Assembly (NCBI GenBank): GCA_013812985.1
Contig: JACCSN010000237.1
Span: 1 to 14,431, forward strand
DNA length: 14,431 nt
Direction of reading: 5' to 3'
From: Hyphomicrobiales bacterium
GTDB lineage: Bacteria > Pseudomonadota > Alphaproteobacteria > Rhizobiales > Afifellaceae
The notes under the pieces were generated by a model. The model did not search any database. It was not told the origin of the DNA and was given only the letters and a program-made list of their open reading frames with translations. Shown one piece after another: positions 6,859 through 13,262 of this stretch. A program made the translations under genes and the position numbers. Each line of letters begins with the position of its first letter. Positions within the stretch are counted from its first letter, which is position 1.

Positions 6859-6934
6859 TGGCTCCCCGGGAATGGATTCGAACCATCGACCCGGCGGGAA
6901 ACAACCGCCTGCTCTACCGCTGAACTACCGGGGA
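6859..6934 (-). tRNA. tRNA-Asn (GUU), atypical
   Basis: A minus-strand cloverleaf: acceptor TCCCCGG/CCGGGGA (7 bp), D arm GTTC/GAGC with loop AGCGGTA, anticodon stem GGCGG/CCGCC with loop TTGTTTC (anticodon GUU), T loop TTCGAAT, discriminator G and an encoded CCA (6859-6861). The U1-A72 pair, G73 and GUU agree with bacterial tRNA-Asn. Two oddities: position 37 is U where tRNA-Asn normally has A, and one extra nucleotide lies between T loop and acceptor, so stem GATGG faces the six bases CCATTC with a bulge. It is 73 nt without CCA; a regular molecule with this D loop would be 72. The flippase gene starts 92 nt downstream with no terminator seen between them. A degenerate or specialised tRNA are both possible. 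Confidence 0.8.
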
Positions 6935-7099
6935 CCATGCCGCTTCGTGCGCTGCTTCCTTGAGGAAACACACCGAATTAGCCGCGTAACCTTAATTAAA
7001 CTTGGACCGTCCGGGCGCGGTCGGGACTGGTAATGCTTGTCGCGGCTCTTCGTAAGCGGCCGTGGCGATCGATGAGATTAGCCTGCGGGAAAGGCTGAA

Positions 7100-8302
7100 A
7101 TGCGGGAAACCGATATCGCCATCGTCGGCGGCGGGCTGGCCGGCGCGACGGCCGCCGCCATGCTCGGGCGCGCCGGTGTTCGGGCGGTCCTGGTCGACCC
7201 TCATGCCGCCTATCCGCCGGATTTCCGCTGTGAGAAGCTTGACGCCTCGCAGGTCGAACTCCTGCGCAAGACCGGCCTCGCCGAAGCGGTGCTTCGAGCG
7301 GCCACGCCCGACGGCCAGGTCTCGATCGTGCGCTACGGCCGGTTGGTCGACCGGCGGCCGAACTCTCAGTACGACATCTTCTACGACACACTGGTCAATA
7401 CGATCCGGGCTAAAATTCCAGACAGCATCGAAGTCCTCGGCGCCAAGGCGAGGGTCGTCTCGACCGGGCCGGACCGGCAAAAAGTTGCGCTTTCGACGGG
7501 CGAAGAGATCTCCGCCCGCCTCGTGGTCATGGCGAACGGGTTGAACAGCGCCTTGCGTCAGACGATGGGGATGACGCGCCGAGACATCAGCAAATGCCAC
7601 TCGATCAGCATCGGGTTCGATCTGATCCCGGTTGGCCGGCCGAGCTTCGATTTCCGCGCCTTGACCTATTATCCCGCAAGCCCGGCCGATCGGCTGGCCT
7701 ACCTCACGCTGTTTCCGATCGGCGCCACGATGCGGGCGAATTGCTTCGTCTATCGCGACTTCGACGATCCCTGGCTGCGCCAGCTCCGCGAAGCGCCTTT
7801 GAAGACCCTGGCGCAAGCCATGCCGGGGCTCCTGGAGTTGACGGGGAAATTCGAAGTCCGCGGCTTCATCAAGATCCGCCCCGTCGACCTGTATGTCACC
7901 GAGGGGCACAGGCAGCACGGGATTGTGCTCGTCGGAGATGCTTTCGCAACGTCCTGCCCGGCCGCCGGAACCGGCGCCAACAAGGTCTTCACCGATGTGG
8001 AGCGCCTCTGCAAAGAGTACATTCCGCAATGGCTGCTGACGCCTGGAATGGGCGTGGAAAAGGTAAGCGCTTTTTACGACGATCCGGCCAAGCAAGCGTC
8101 GGATCGAGACTCCGCTTGGAAAGCCATGTATTTGCGCTCGCTGTCGATTGACACCGCGTTGCAATGGCGGGCGCGCCGCGCGGCGAAGTTTGTCCTCCAG
8201 CTTGGCCTGGGCAAGCTGCGGCGAATGTCGCATCTTATCTCGACGAGACCGGCATATCCGGACAGGCCCGCCCGCGCCGGGGGAGGCTCGAGCGTCCGAT
8301 GA
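7100..8302 (+). CDS. FAD-dependent oxidoreductase/monooxygenase (UbiH/PHBH-like fold)
   Basis: A 400-residue flavoprotein. The N-terminal Rossmann motif is GGGLAG (residues 10-15) followed by the ribose-binding acid D33 at the end of strand 2. The second FAD motif is VLVGDAFATSCPAAGTGANK, with G279-D280. In place of the usual (A/C)DG motif of class A monooxygenases it has ANGLNSALR (about residues 146-154), an Asn for Asp substitution. Such enzymes hydroxylate or otherwise oxidise small organic substrates using FAD, O2 and NAD(P)H; no substrate can be assigned. AAGG lies 6 nt upstream of the ATG. No signal peptide or membrane helix is evident. Its stop codon overlaps the start of the GNAT gene (ATGA), which implies translational coupling and a shared pathway. 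Confidence 0.85.
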   Translation: MRETDIAIVGGGLAGATAAAMLGRAGVRAVLVDPHAAYPPDFRCEKLDASQVELLRKTGLAEAVLRAATPDGQVSIVRYGRLVDRRPNSQYDIFYDTLVNTIRAKIPDSIEVLGAKARVVSTGPDRQKVALSTGEEISARLVVMANGLNSALRQTMGMTRRDISKCHSISIGFDLIPVGRPSFDFRALTYYPASPADRLAYLTLFPIGATMRANCFVYRDFDDPWLRQLREAPLKTLAQAMPGLLELTGKFEVRGFIKIRPVDLYVTEGHRQHGIVLVGDAFATSCPAAGTGANKVFTDVERLCKEYIPQWLLTPGMGVEKVSAFYDDPAKQASDRDSAWKAMYLRSLSIDTALQWRARRAAKFVLQLGLGKLRRMSHLISTRPAYPDRPARAGGGSSVR

Positions 8303-9678
8303 ATTCCGCTTCAGGGGGCTTCATGGTTCAGCTCAAGCGCGCCGCCACCGTGCCGGCGGCGTTCCGTCGCGCGGTTGATGCGGCGGCGTTGCGATCCCGG
8401 CTGCGTGGACAAGGACCCTCCGGCGGGTCGCGAACACAGCCTTCGTCTGTCAACTCGGCGGCGAGGATGTCGCGTTCCGGCGCAAGGCTCCGCGTCTATG
8501 ACGATCTGTTCGCCGTCGAGCGCGAGTGGAAACGCCTGGAAATAAGCGCCGAGGGCACGGCGTTTCAGAGCTTCGACTGGCTGGCCGCGTTCATCCAGCA
8601 TGTTGCTCCGAGCCGCGACATCAAACAGGCTATCGTCTGCGGCTGGGACCTGGACGGCGAGCTTCTCTTTGTCTTTCCTTTCGCCATTGAGAAGAAGGGG
8701 CCGATCCGGAGCCTGGTATGGCTCGGTTCGGACCTTTGCGACTACAACGCGCCGATCTGCTCGTCCGAATCCCTCACTAAGTTTTGCGCCGATAATTTCG
8801 ATCTGCTCTGGGCGGAGGTTATTGCGCTCTTGAGGAGTGATCCACGTTACCGTTTTGACCTGATCGATCTTCAGAAGATGCCGGACTGCATCAACGGCGT
8901 GAAGAACCCATTCCTGGCGCTGCCGGTTTTCCCCCACACGAGCAGCGGCCATCTTGTCGAGCTTGGGACGACCTGGGACAGCTTCTACGCCGCCAAGCGC
9001 TCCAGCTCGACACGGAAGCGGGAGAGGCGCCAGCTTCGGCAGATGTCCGACCACGGCGAGGTCCGCTTCGTCCGGATGCGCGAACCGGCGGAGATCGAAA
9101 CGACGCTGGAGACCTTGTTCCGGCAGAAATCCGCCTGGTTCGCCCGGACAGGCGTGGCGAACATATTTGCCCGGCCGGGGTATCGCGACTTCTTCCGGGA
9201 GCTTGCGACCGATCGCGGCATGCAGGACATGGTGCACCTGCACCGATTGGACATCGGCAGGGCCATCGCGGCGACCAGCTTCGGCCTCCTCTGGGGCACT
9301 CGCTTCTATCTCGTCCTCTCAAGCTATACGGACGGGGACCTGGCCCGCTTCGGCCCCGGGCGCGCCCACCTTCACGAGCTTTTCCGGTTCGCCATCGAGA
9401 ACGGCTGCACGGAGCTCGATCTCACGATCGGCGACGAGCCCTACAAGTTCGAATGGTCGGACCGGCAGGTCCTTTTGTTCGATTACCTCTCCGCCAGCAC
9501 CGTTCGAGGCGGCCCCGTCGTGGTGACGATGAAGGCGCTTCGGCAAGCCAAAGGCGTCGTGAAGACGACGCCGGCCTTGTGGAGCGCCTTTGTGCGCGCA
9601 CGGGCCTTGCTGGGATCGACTCGATCCAAGCAGCCGCAGTTGCAAGGTGAGCACGGCAACGGCGGCGCGCTGGCGTGA
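8299..9678 (+). CDS. GNAT-fold acyltransferase, CelD/BcsL/FemAB-like (Acetyltransf_6)
   Basis: A 459-residue protein. The first 55 or so residues are basic, low-complexity and probably disordered. A split GNAT domain follows: residues about 57-200 (LRVYDDLFAVEREWKRLE, AFQSFDWLAAFIQHV, typical of CelD-like N-lobes) and 200-410, with the helix YAAKRSSSTRKRERRQLRQM, the core IGRAIAATSFGLLWGTRFYLVLSSYTD, and the closing ELDLTIGDEPYKFEWSD, a signature of this family. Members are found with cellulose and exopolysaccharide genes and are presumed to acylate sugars; FemAB relatives transfer amino acids from tRNA. ATG 8299 overlaps the upstream TGA. ATG 8323, with AGGGGG 5 nt upstream, is an alternative. 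An in-frame extension to 8164 lies wholly inside the preceding gene and is rejected. Confidence 0.85.
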   Translation: MNSASGGFMVQLKRAATVPAAFRRAVDAAALRSRLRGQGPSGGSRTQPSSVNSAARMSRSGARLRVYDDLFAVEREWKRLEISAEGTAFQSFDWLAAFIQHVAPSRDIKQAIVCGWDLDGELLFVFPFAIEKKGPIRSLVWLGSDLCDYNAPICSSESLTKFCADNFDLLWAEVIALLRSDPRYRFDLIDLQKMPDCINGVKNPFLALPVFPHTSSGHLVELGTTWDSFYAAKRSSSTRKRERRQLRQMSDHGEVRFVRMREPAEIETTLETLFRQKSAWFARTGVANIFARPGYRDFFRELATDRGMQDMVHLHRLDIGRAIAATSFGLLWGTRFYLVLSSYTDGDLARFGPGRAHLHELFRFAIENGCTELDLTIGDEPYKFEWSDRQVLLFDYLSASTVRGGPVVVTMKALRQAKGVVKTTPALWSAFVRARALLGSTRSKQPQLQGEHGNGGALA

Positions 9679-9759
9679 CGAGCCAGATATGGTGCTGGTG
9701 ATGAGCCGAGGCCTGTAAGGAAGCCTGGCTTTTTGCTATCTGTCCGTCAGGAGGATGTG
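9679..9759 (+). promoter_or_regulatory. Intergenic region with weak terminator-like stem and the parD leader
   Basis: After the GNAT stop, AGGC (9709-9712) and GCCT (9723-9726) can pair and are followed by GGCTTTTT, a weak intrinsic-terminator-like arrangement. Downstream TGCTATCT may be a -10 region, but I see no good -35. AGGAGG at 9749-9754 is a perfect Shine-Dalgarno 5 nt before the parD ATG. The toxin-antitoxin promoter should lie here. Confidence 0.35.
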
Positions 9760-10029
9760 ATGAGCGACAGCCAAACCATCATGGTCGATCTCGGCGAGTT
9801 CGGGCCCCGCGTGCAGGCAAGGATTGATTCCGGCGAGTTCGAAACAGCCAGCGACGTGATCCGAGCCGGGATCGAGGCGCTGGACCGCGAAGATGCGGAT
9901 TTCGACCGATACCTTAGGGAAAAGGTCGCGGAATCGCTTAACGATCCGCGTCCGAGCATTCCGGCCGACGAGGTTTTCGATCGGATCCTGCGGAGGCACG
10001 AGGAGTTGATTCAGAAGCATAAATCGTGA
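9760..10029 (+). CDS. parD: ParD-like type II antitoxin
   Basis: An 89-residue acidic protein. Its N-terminal ribbon-helix-helix region (TIMVDLGEFGPRVQARIDSGEFETASDVIRAGIEAL, residues about 6-42) closely follows the ParD/CopG pattern, including the typical SGEFETASDVIR motif. The C-terminal half (REDADFDRYLREKVAESLNDPRPSIPADEVFDRILRRHEELI) is helical and should wrap around the toxin. Family knowledge: ParD dimers bind their own operator and neutralise ParE. The start at ATG 9760 is set by AGGAGG 5 nt upstream; a TTG at 9733 is in frame but lacks a ribosome site. Its stop overlaps the ParE start (GTGA), as in most such pairs. The module sits between the GNAT gene and ygfZ and is probably an acquired insertion. 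Confidence 0.92.
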   Translation: MSDSQTIMVDLGEFGPRVQARIDSGEFETASDVIRAGIEALDREDADFDRYLREKVAESLNDPRPSIPADEVFDRILRRHEELIQKHKS

Positions 10030-10328
10030 GCCGCGACGTTATCTACCGGCCTGCTGCCGAGGCTGATCTTAAAGCCATTTACGATTATATAGCTCGGGAC
10101 AGTCGTGAAAACGCGTTGCGTTTCCTAGAACGGATACGAACGAGGGCTGATTCCCTCTCCGACTTTCCACAACGGGGGACTCGGCGTGACGATGTTTCTC
10201 CGGGTCTGCGCACTTTTGGAATTGAGCGACGGGTAACGATTGTATTCCGCGTAACCTCGGACAGTGTTGAGATCGTCAACGTTTTGTATGGAGGACGGGA
10301 CATTGAACTCGCCCTGCGCAGCAATTGA
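10026..10328 (+). CDS. parE: ParE/RelE-family type II toxin
   Basis: A 100-residue basic protein with the ParE pattern: a first strand VIYRPAAEADLKAIYDYIA, a helix pair rich in Arg (ENALRFLERIRTRADSLSDFPQRGTRRDD), then GLRTFGIERRVTIVFRVTSDSVEIVNVLYGGRD, the C-terminal strands with conserved Arg and Tyr-Gly-Gly-Arg. Family knowledge: ParE toxins poison DNA gyrase, whereas RelE relatives cleave mRNA on ribosomes; the sequence sides with ParE. It uses a GTG start overlapping the parD stop by 4 nt. The gene appears intact, with no frameshift or truncation, so the pair is likely functional. Its stop lies 5 bp before the ygfZ ATG, leaving ygfZ dependent on read-through or on an internal promoter. 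Confidence 0.92.
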   Translation: MSRDVIYRPAAEADLKAIYDYIARDSRENALRFLERIRTRADSLSDFPQRGTRRDDVSPGLRTFGIERRVTIVFRVTSDSVEIVNVLYGGRDIELALRSN

Positions 10329-10333
10329 CAAGC

Positions 10334-11170
10334 ATGCCTCAAGCCTCCCTCCATGACCGCGCCGTCGTCCGGATCACCGGCCCCGATTCCGGCGCGGTTC
10401 TGCACAACGTGCTCACCCTCGACCTGCCGGACGTTGATCGTCACGGCAGCGGCTATGGCGCGCTGCTGACGCCGCAGGGGAAAATCCTGTGGGATTTCGT
10501 CCTTCATAGGCTTCCGGACGGCTATGCCGCCGACCTGCGCGCCGATCAGGCCGAAGCCTTCGCCAAGCGGCTGGCGCTTTACAAGCTTCGCGCCAAAGTG
10601 GAGATCGCCGCCGCGCCGGACCTGGCGGTCTTCGTGGAGTGGCCGGAGTCGCCGGAGCATCCCGCGGATCCGCGGCTGGCGCTGCTCGGCAGCCGCTGGC
10701 TTGCGCCGGCCGGCTCGGTCGCAACCGCCGCCGCCGCCGATTGGCATCGCCACCGGATCGCGCTCGTCATCCCGGAGGGCGGCGTCGATTTCGTCTTCGG
10801 CGACACGTTTCCGCACGACGCCGCCATGGACTCCCTGCACGGCATCGCTTTCGACAAGGGCTGCTACATCGGCCAGGAGGTGGTGAGCCGCATGCGCCAT
10901 CGGGGCACGGCGCGCCGCCGCATCGTCGCGCTCCACGCCGCCGGAATCCTGCCCGAGCCCGGCGCTGAGATTACTGCCGGAGATCGCCCTCTCGGCCGGC
11001 TCGGCTCGTCGGCGGACGGGCGCGGCATCGGTCTCGTCCGCCTGGACCGGCTCCGCGCCGCCCTTGATGCGGGTGTGCCTATCCTGGCCGGCGGCGAGGA
11101 GGTCGGCGTTGAGCTGCCTACCTGGGCCACCTATAGCTGGCCCGCCGACGCGGCGGCCGGGGAGGACTGA
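10334..11170 (+). CDS. ygfZ: Folate-binding YgfZ/CAF17 family protein
   Basis: A 278-residue protein related to GcvT. It carries the family signature KGCYIGQEVVSRMRHRG with the invariant Cys at residue 177. N-terminal ALLTPQGKILWDFVLHRLPDGYAADL (about residues 34-60) is also typical. YgfZ binds tetrahydrofolate and helps assemble or repair certain [4Fe-4S] enzymes such as MiaB. The domain order (GcvT-like N and middle domains, short C-terminal barrel from about residue 200) and length are normal for alphaproteobacteria. ATG 10334 is chosen; a TTG at 10325 overlapping the parE stop is in frame but adds only three residues. No clear ribosome site precedes either. Six bp separate its stop from the HD gene, so it heads a four-gene run. 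Confidence 0.93.
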   Translation: MPQASLHDRAVVRITGPDSGAVLHNVLTLDLPDVDRHGSGYGALLTPQGKILWDFVLHRLPDGYAADLRADQAEAFAKRLALYKLRAKVEIAAAPDLAVFVEWPESPEHPADPRLALLGSRWLAPAGSVATAAAADWHRHRIALVIPEGGVDFVFGDTFPHDAAMDSLHGIAFDKGCYIGQEVVSRMRHRGTARRRIVALHAAGILPEPGAEITAGDRPLGRLGSSADGRGIGLVRLDRLRAALDAGVPILAGGEEVGVELPTWATYSWPADAAAGED

Positions 11171-11176
11171 GCGGCG

Positions 11177-11839
11177 ATGCCCGACAAGGCTGGCGCGCCG
11201 CCCGGCGCCTGGCAGCGCATGCTGTCCGGCCGTCGGCTGGATCTGCTCGATCCCTCGCCGCTCGATATCGAGGTGGAGGACATCGCCCACGGCCTGGCTC
11301 GCGTCGCCCGCTGGAACGGCCAGACCGTCGGCGACCACGCCTTCTCGGTCGCCCAGCACTCGCTCCTCGTCCAGCGGATCTTTCAGCTCCAGCAGCTTGG
11401 CGCATCGGCCCGCGACGGCTTGGCGGCGCTCCTGCACGACGCGCCGGAATATGTGATCGGCGACATGATCTCGCCCTTCAAGTCGGTTCTCGACGGCGCC
11501 TACAAGGCGGTCGAGCGCCGCCTGCTCGCCGCCGTGCACCTGCGCTTCGGCTTGCCCGCCGAACTGCCTGAGCCGGTGCTGCGGCGGATCAAAAAGGCCG
11601 ATCAGGTGTCCGCCTATTGGGAAGCCGTGCGCCTCGCCGGCTTCGCGGAAGCGGAGGCGCTGCGCTTCTTTGGCCGGCCCGGCGGGATCGGCGGCGATCA
11701 GCTGGCTGGCTTTCTCGATCCTTGGCCTGCAAAGGAGGCCGAATCCCGCTATCTGGCGAGCTTCGAAGTTCTGGCCGGCAAGGCCGAAGCCGCCCAGCAC
11801 TCGCCTCCGAAAGCAGAGAAAAGGACGGGACGCCCATGA
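11177..11839 (+). CDS. HD-domain phosphohydrolase, YfbR-like
   Basis: A 220-residue protein with the HD metal-binding set H61 (SVAQHSLL), H87-D88 (LLHDAPE) and D142 (IKKADQ), plus E91, which parallels the catalytic acid of YfbR. The N-terminal WQRMLSGRRLDLLDPSPLDIEVEDIAHGLARVARWNGQT is the usual lead-in for alphaproteobacterial HD proteins that I have seen annotated next to ygfZ. YfbR itself is a 5'-deoxynucleotidase; whether this protein shares the substrate is inference. The C-terminal 20 residues are charged and low-complexity. GGAGGA (11161-11166) lies 10 nt before the ATG. The stop overlaps the next gene's start as ATGA, indicating coupled translation. Confidence 0.88.
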   Translation: MPDKAGAPPGAWQRMLSGRRLDLLDPSPLDIEVEDIAHGLARVARWNGQTVGDHAFSVAQHSLLVQRIFQLQQLGASARDGLAALLHDAPEYVIGDMISPFKSVLDGAYKAVERRLLAAVHLRFGLPAELPEPVLRRIKKADQVSAYWEAVRLAGFAEAEALRFFGRPGGIGGDQLAGFLDPWPAKEAESRYLASFEVLAGKAEAAQHSPPKAEKRTGRP

Positions 11840-12351
11840 CCGCCATCTATGTCTGCCCGCTGTCGCGGCTGGCGGAAACGGTTTCGCGCTCCGGCGCCCG
11901 CCATGTCGTGACGTTGATCGACAAGGACACGCCGGTGCCGAGGCCAACGGACGTGCTTGCCCCGGACCACCTCTTCATCGGCGTGAACGACATCTGCGAG
12001 CCGATGGACGGCATGATCTGTCCGGGCAACGAGCATGTGGAGGAGTTCCTCGATTTCGCCCGCCGCTGGGATCGCCAGGCGCCGGTTGTCGTGCACTGCT
12101 TTGCCGGCATCAGCCGCTCCACCGCGGCGGCCTATTCGGCCTTTTGCGCGCTCCGCCCCGACCTCGACGAGGCGGAGATCGCCACCCGCCTCCGCGGCCG
12201 CTCGCCGGAAGCCACGCCCAATGCCCGCATCGTGGCGGTCGCCGATGCAATCCTGAAGCGGGACGGGCGGATGGTTCGTGGAATCGAGGCCATCGGCCGC
12301 GGCGTCGATGCGATGGAGGGCAGCATTTTCGCGCTCCGCCTTGATGAATGA
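11836..12351 (+). CDS. Tyrosine/dual-specificity phosphatase-like protein
   Basis: A 171-residue protein with the cysteine-phosphatase P-loop HCFAGISRS: H87, nucleophile C88, R94, so C-x5-R is intact. The N-terminal half (YVCPLSRLAETVSRSGARHVVTLIDKDT) resembles the first strand-helix of compact bacterial dual-specificity phosphatases. PDHLFIGVNDICEPMDG may carry the general acid, D52 or D58. The substrate could be phosphotyrosine protein, a phosphoinositide-like molecule or another phosphoester. No signal peptide is seen, so it is cytosolic. ATG 11836 overlaps the HD stop by 4 nt, and an in-frame extension to 11617 lies inside the HD gene and is rejected. It overlaps the histidine phosphatase gene by 8 nt, so the three phosphohydrolases are probably made together. 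Confidence 0.88.
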   Translation: MTAIYVCPLSRLAETVSRSGARHVVTLIDKDTPVPRPTDVLAPDHLFIGVNDICEPMDGMICPGNEHVEEFLDFARRWDRQAPVVVHCFAGISRSTAAAYSAFCALRPDLDEAEIATRLRGRSPEATPNARIVAVADAILKRDGRMVRGIEAIGRGVDAMEGSIFALRLDE

Positions 12352-12973
12352 CGCGACCGCTTCGAAGGCGGCGGCAGCAGGACGGCAGGTCGCCAGCCGC
12401 GTGCCGCTCATCTTCATCCGCCACGGCGAGACCGACTGGAACCGGGAGGCGCGGCTGCAAGGGCAGCAGGACATCCCGCTGAACGGGCTCGGGCGCCGGC
12501 AGGCGGAGCGGAACGGCCGCGCGCTCGCCGGAGTGCTCGCCGCCGGCGACTGGCGCGCCATCGCCTCGCCGCTGTCACGCGCCGCCGAGACCATGCGCAT
12601 CTTGCTCGCGGCCGCCGGCAGGCCGGATGTTGGCTTTGAAATCGACCCGATTCTGAAGGAGATCTCTTACGGCGATTGGGAGGGGCTTACTCTGGCCGAG
12701 GTCGCTCACCGCGACGCGGACGGCGCCCGCGCCCGCGAGCGCGACAAATGGAGTTTCGTCCCGCCCGCCGGCGAAAGTTACGCGCTGGGCGCCGAACGCG
12801 TCGGAGCCTGGCTTGAGAGCCTCGATGGCCCGAGCCTCGTCGTCGCCCATGGCGGCATCCTGCGCATCCTGCTGCACCTTCTGGCCGGGCTGCCATCGCA
12901 TGACGCCCCGTACCTCGCCACGCCGCAGGACCGCGTCGTCCTTTTCACCCGGACGGCGGTGTTCACGATCTGA
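12344..12973 (+). CDS. Histidine phosphatase family protein (phosphoglycerate mutase-like)
   Basis: A 209-residue protein with the histidine phosphatase signature LIFIRHGETDWN (phosphorylated H27). It also has an acid region EISYGDWEG (about residues 105-113), the RLQGQQDIPLNGLGRRQAE segment and the second catalytic His in VVAHGGILRI (H169). The family covers cofactor-dependent phosphoglycerate mutases, alpha-ribazole phosphatases and sugar or lipid phosphatases. At this length and with this C-terminus it is a general phosphatase rather than a proven mutase. ATG 12344 overlaps the preceding gene by 8 nt; the 19 or so N-terminal residues before the first strand look non-conserved. A phosphatase gene of this type commonly precedes aroC in Rhizobiales, as I recall. 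Here a repeat element separates them. Confidence 0.9.
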   Translation: MNDATASKAAAAGRQVASRVPLIFIRHGETDWNREARLQGQQDIPLNGLGRRQAERNGRALAGVLAAGDWRAIASPLSRAAETMRILLAAAGRPDVGFEIDPILKEISYGDWEGLTLAEVAHRDADGARARERDKWSFVPPAGESYALGAERVGAWLESLDGPSLVVAHGGILRILLHLLAGLPSHDAPYLATPQDRVVLFTRTAVFTI

Positions 12974-13262
12974 GAGCTTGTGAATCGTTTCCAAGGTTCC
13001 GCAATCAAGTCTGAGTTTGACCAACCTCGAGGTTTGTCATCCCGGTTTGGCCGGAGGCCAAGACCGGGACCCATAAACGCCGGCGCATGCGCGGAGAGCG
13101 ACGACGTCGAAGCACTTTCGGCGAGCTTCAGCGTTTATGGGTCCCGGACAGGCGCTGCGCGCCTTCCGGGATGACAATCGCGCAAATGGGACGCGCATGT
13201 GTTCTGGGGAATCCACCCACGAAAGGGAGCGGGATGCGGTCGGGGATCGATTCACAAGCTCT
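12973..13262. repeat. Composite palindromic element bounded by a 15-bp inverted repeat
   Basis: AGAGCTTGTGAATCG at 12973-12987 recurs as its exact reverse complement at 13248-13262, enclosing about 290 bp with no gene. A related 12-bp direct repeat, CTGAGTTTGACC (13011-13022) and CTGAATTTGACC (13261-13272), lies inside and across the right end. The left repeat begins on the last base of the histidine phosphatase stop codon. I see no target-site duplication and no transposase, so a MITE is possible but unproven. The interior carries the REP-like hairpin pair listed separately and small palindromes GCGCATGCGC (13083-13092) and CGACGTCG (13102-13109). Confidence 0.7.
13034..13177. repeat. Inverted pair of REP-like hairpins (BIME-like)
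   Basis: The two arms, 13034-13080 and 13131-13177, are inverted copies: 12 nt (TTGTCATCCCGG / CCGGGATGACAA) and 17 nt (CCGGGACCCATAAACGC / GCGTTTATGGGTCCCGG) match exactly. The 18 nt between these blocks differ completely. Yet each arm folds by itself: the left as CCCGGT-TTGGCC-GGA-GGCCAA-ACCGGG with one bulge (13041-13068), the right as CCCGGA-C-AGGCGC-TGC-GCGCCT-TCCGGG (13143-13170). Repeats opening GTCATCCCGG are widespread in rhizobial intergenic regions, so this is probably a member of a genomic repeat family. It could act as a transcription attenuator between the phosphatase run and aroC. Confidence 0.8.

Noticed and set aside
6767..6904. N-terminal extension of the flippase by 46 residues
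   Set aside because: It would run into the tRNA gene and adds no conserved sequence; ATG 6766 has a ribosome site.
6782..7033. An 83-codon plus-strand frame containing SPGMDSNHRPGGKQ
   Set aside because: This is the reverse-complement translation of the tRNA gene, a common mis-annotation, not a protein.
6992..8233. A 413-codon minus-strand frame opposite the flavin oxidoreductase
   Set aside because: The plus strand carries clear FAD motifs; the antisense translation has no recognisable domain.
8311..9243. A 310-codon minus-strand frame opposite the GNAT gene
   Set aside because: Shadow of a well-supported plus-strand gene, with no domain or plausible ribosome site.
10085..11947. A 620-codon open frame on the minus strand opposite parE, ygfZ and the HD gene
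   Set aside because: It is antisense to four well-supported genes, its translation is low-complexity and Arg/Gly/His-rich with no family motif, and long antisense frames are expected at this GC content.
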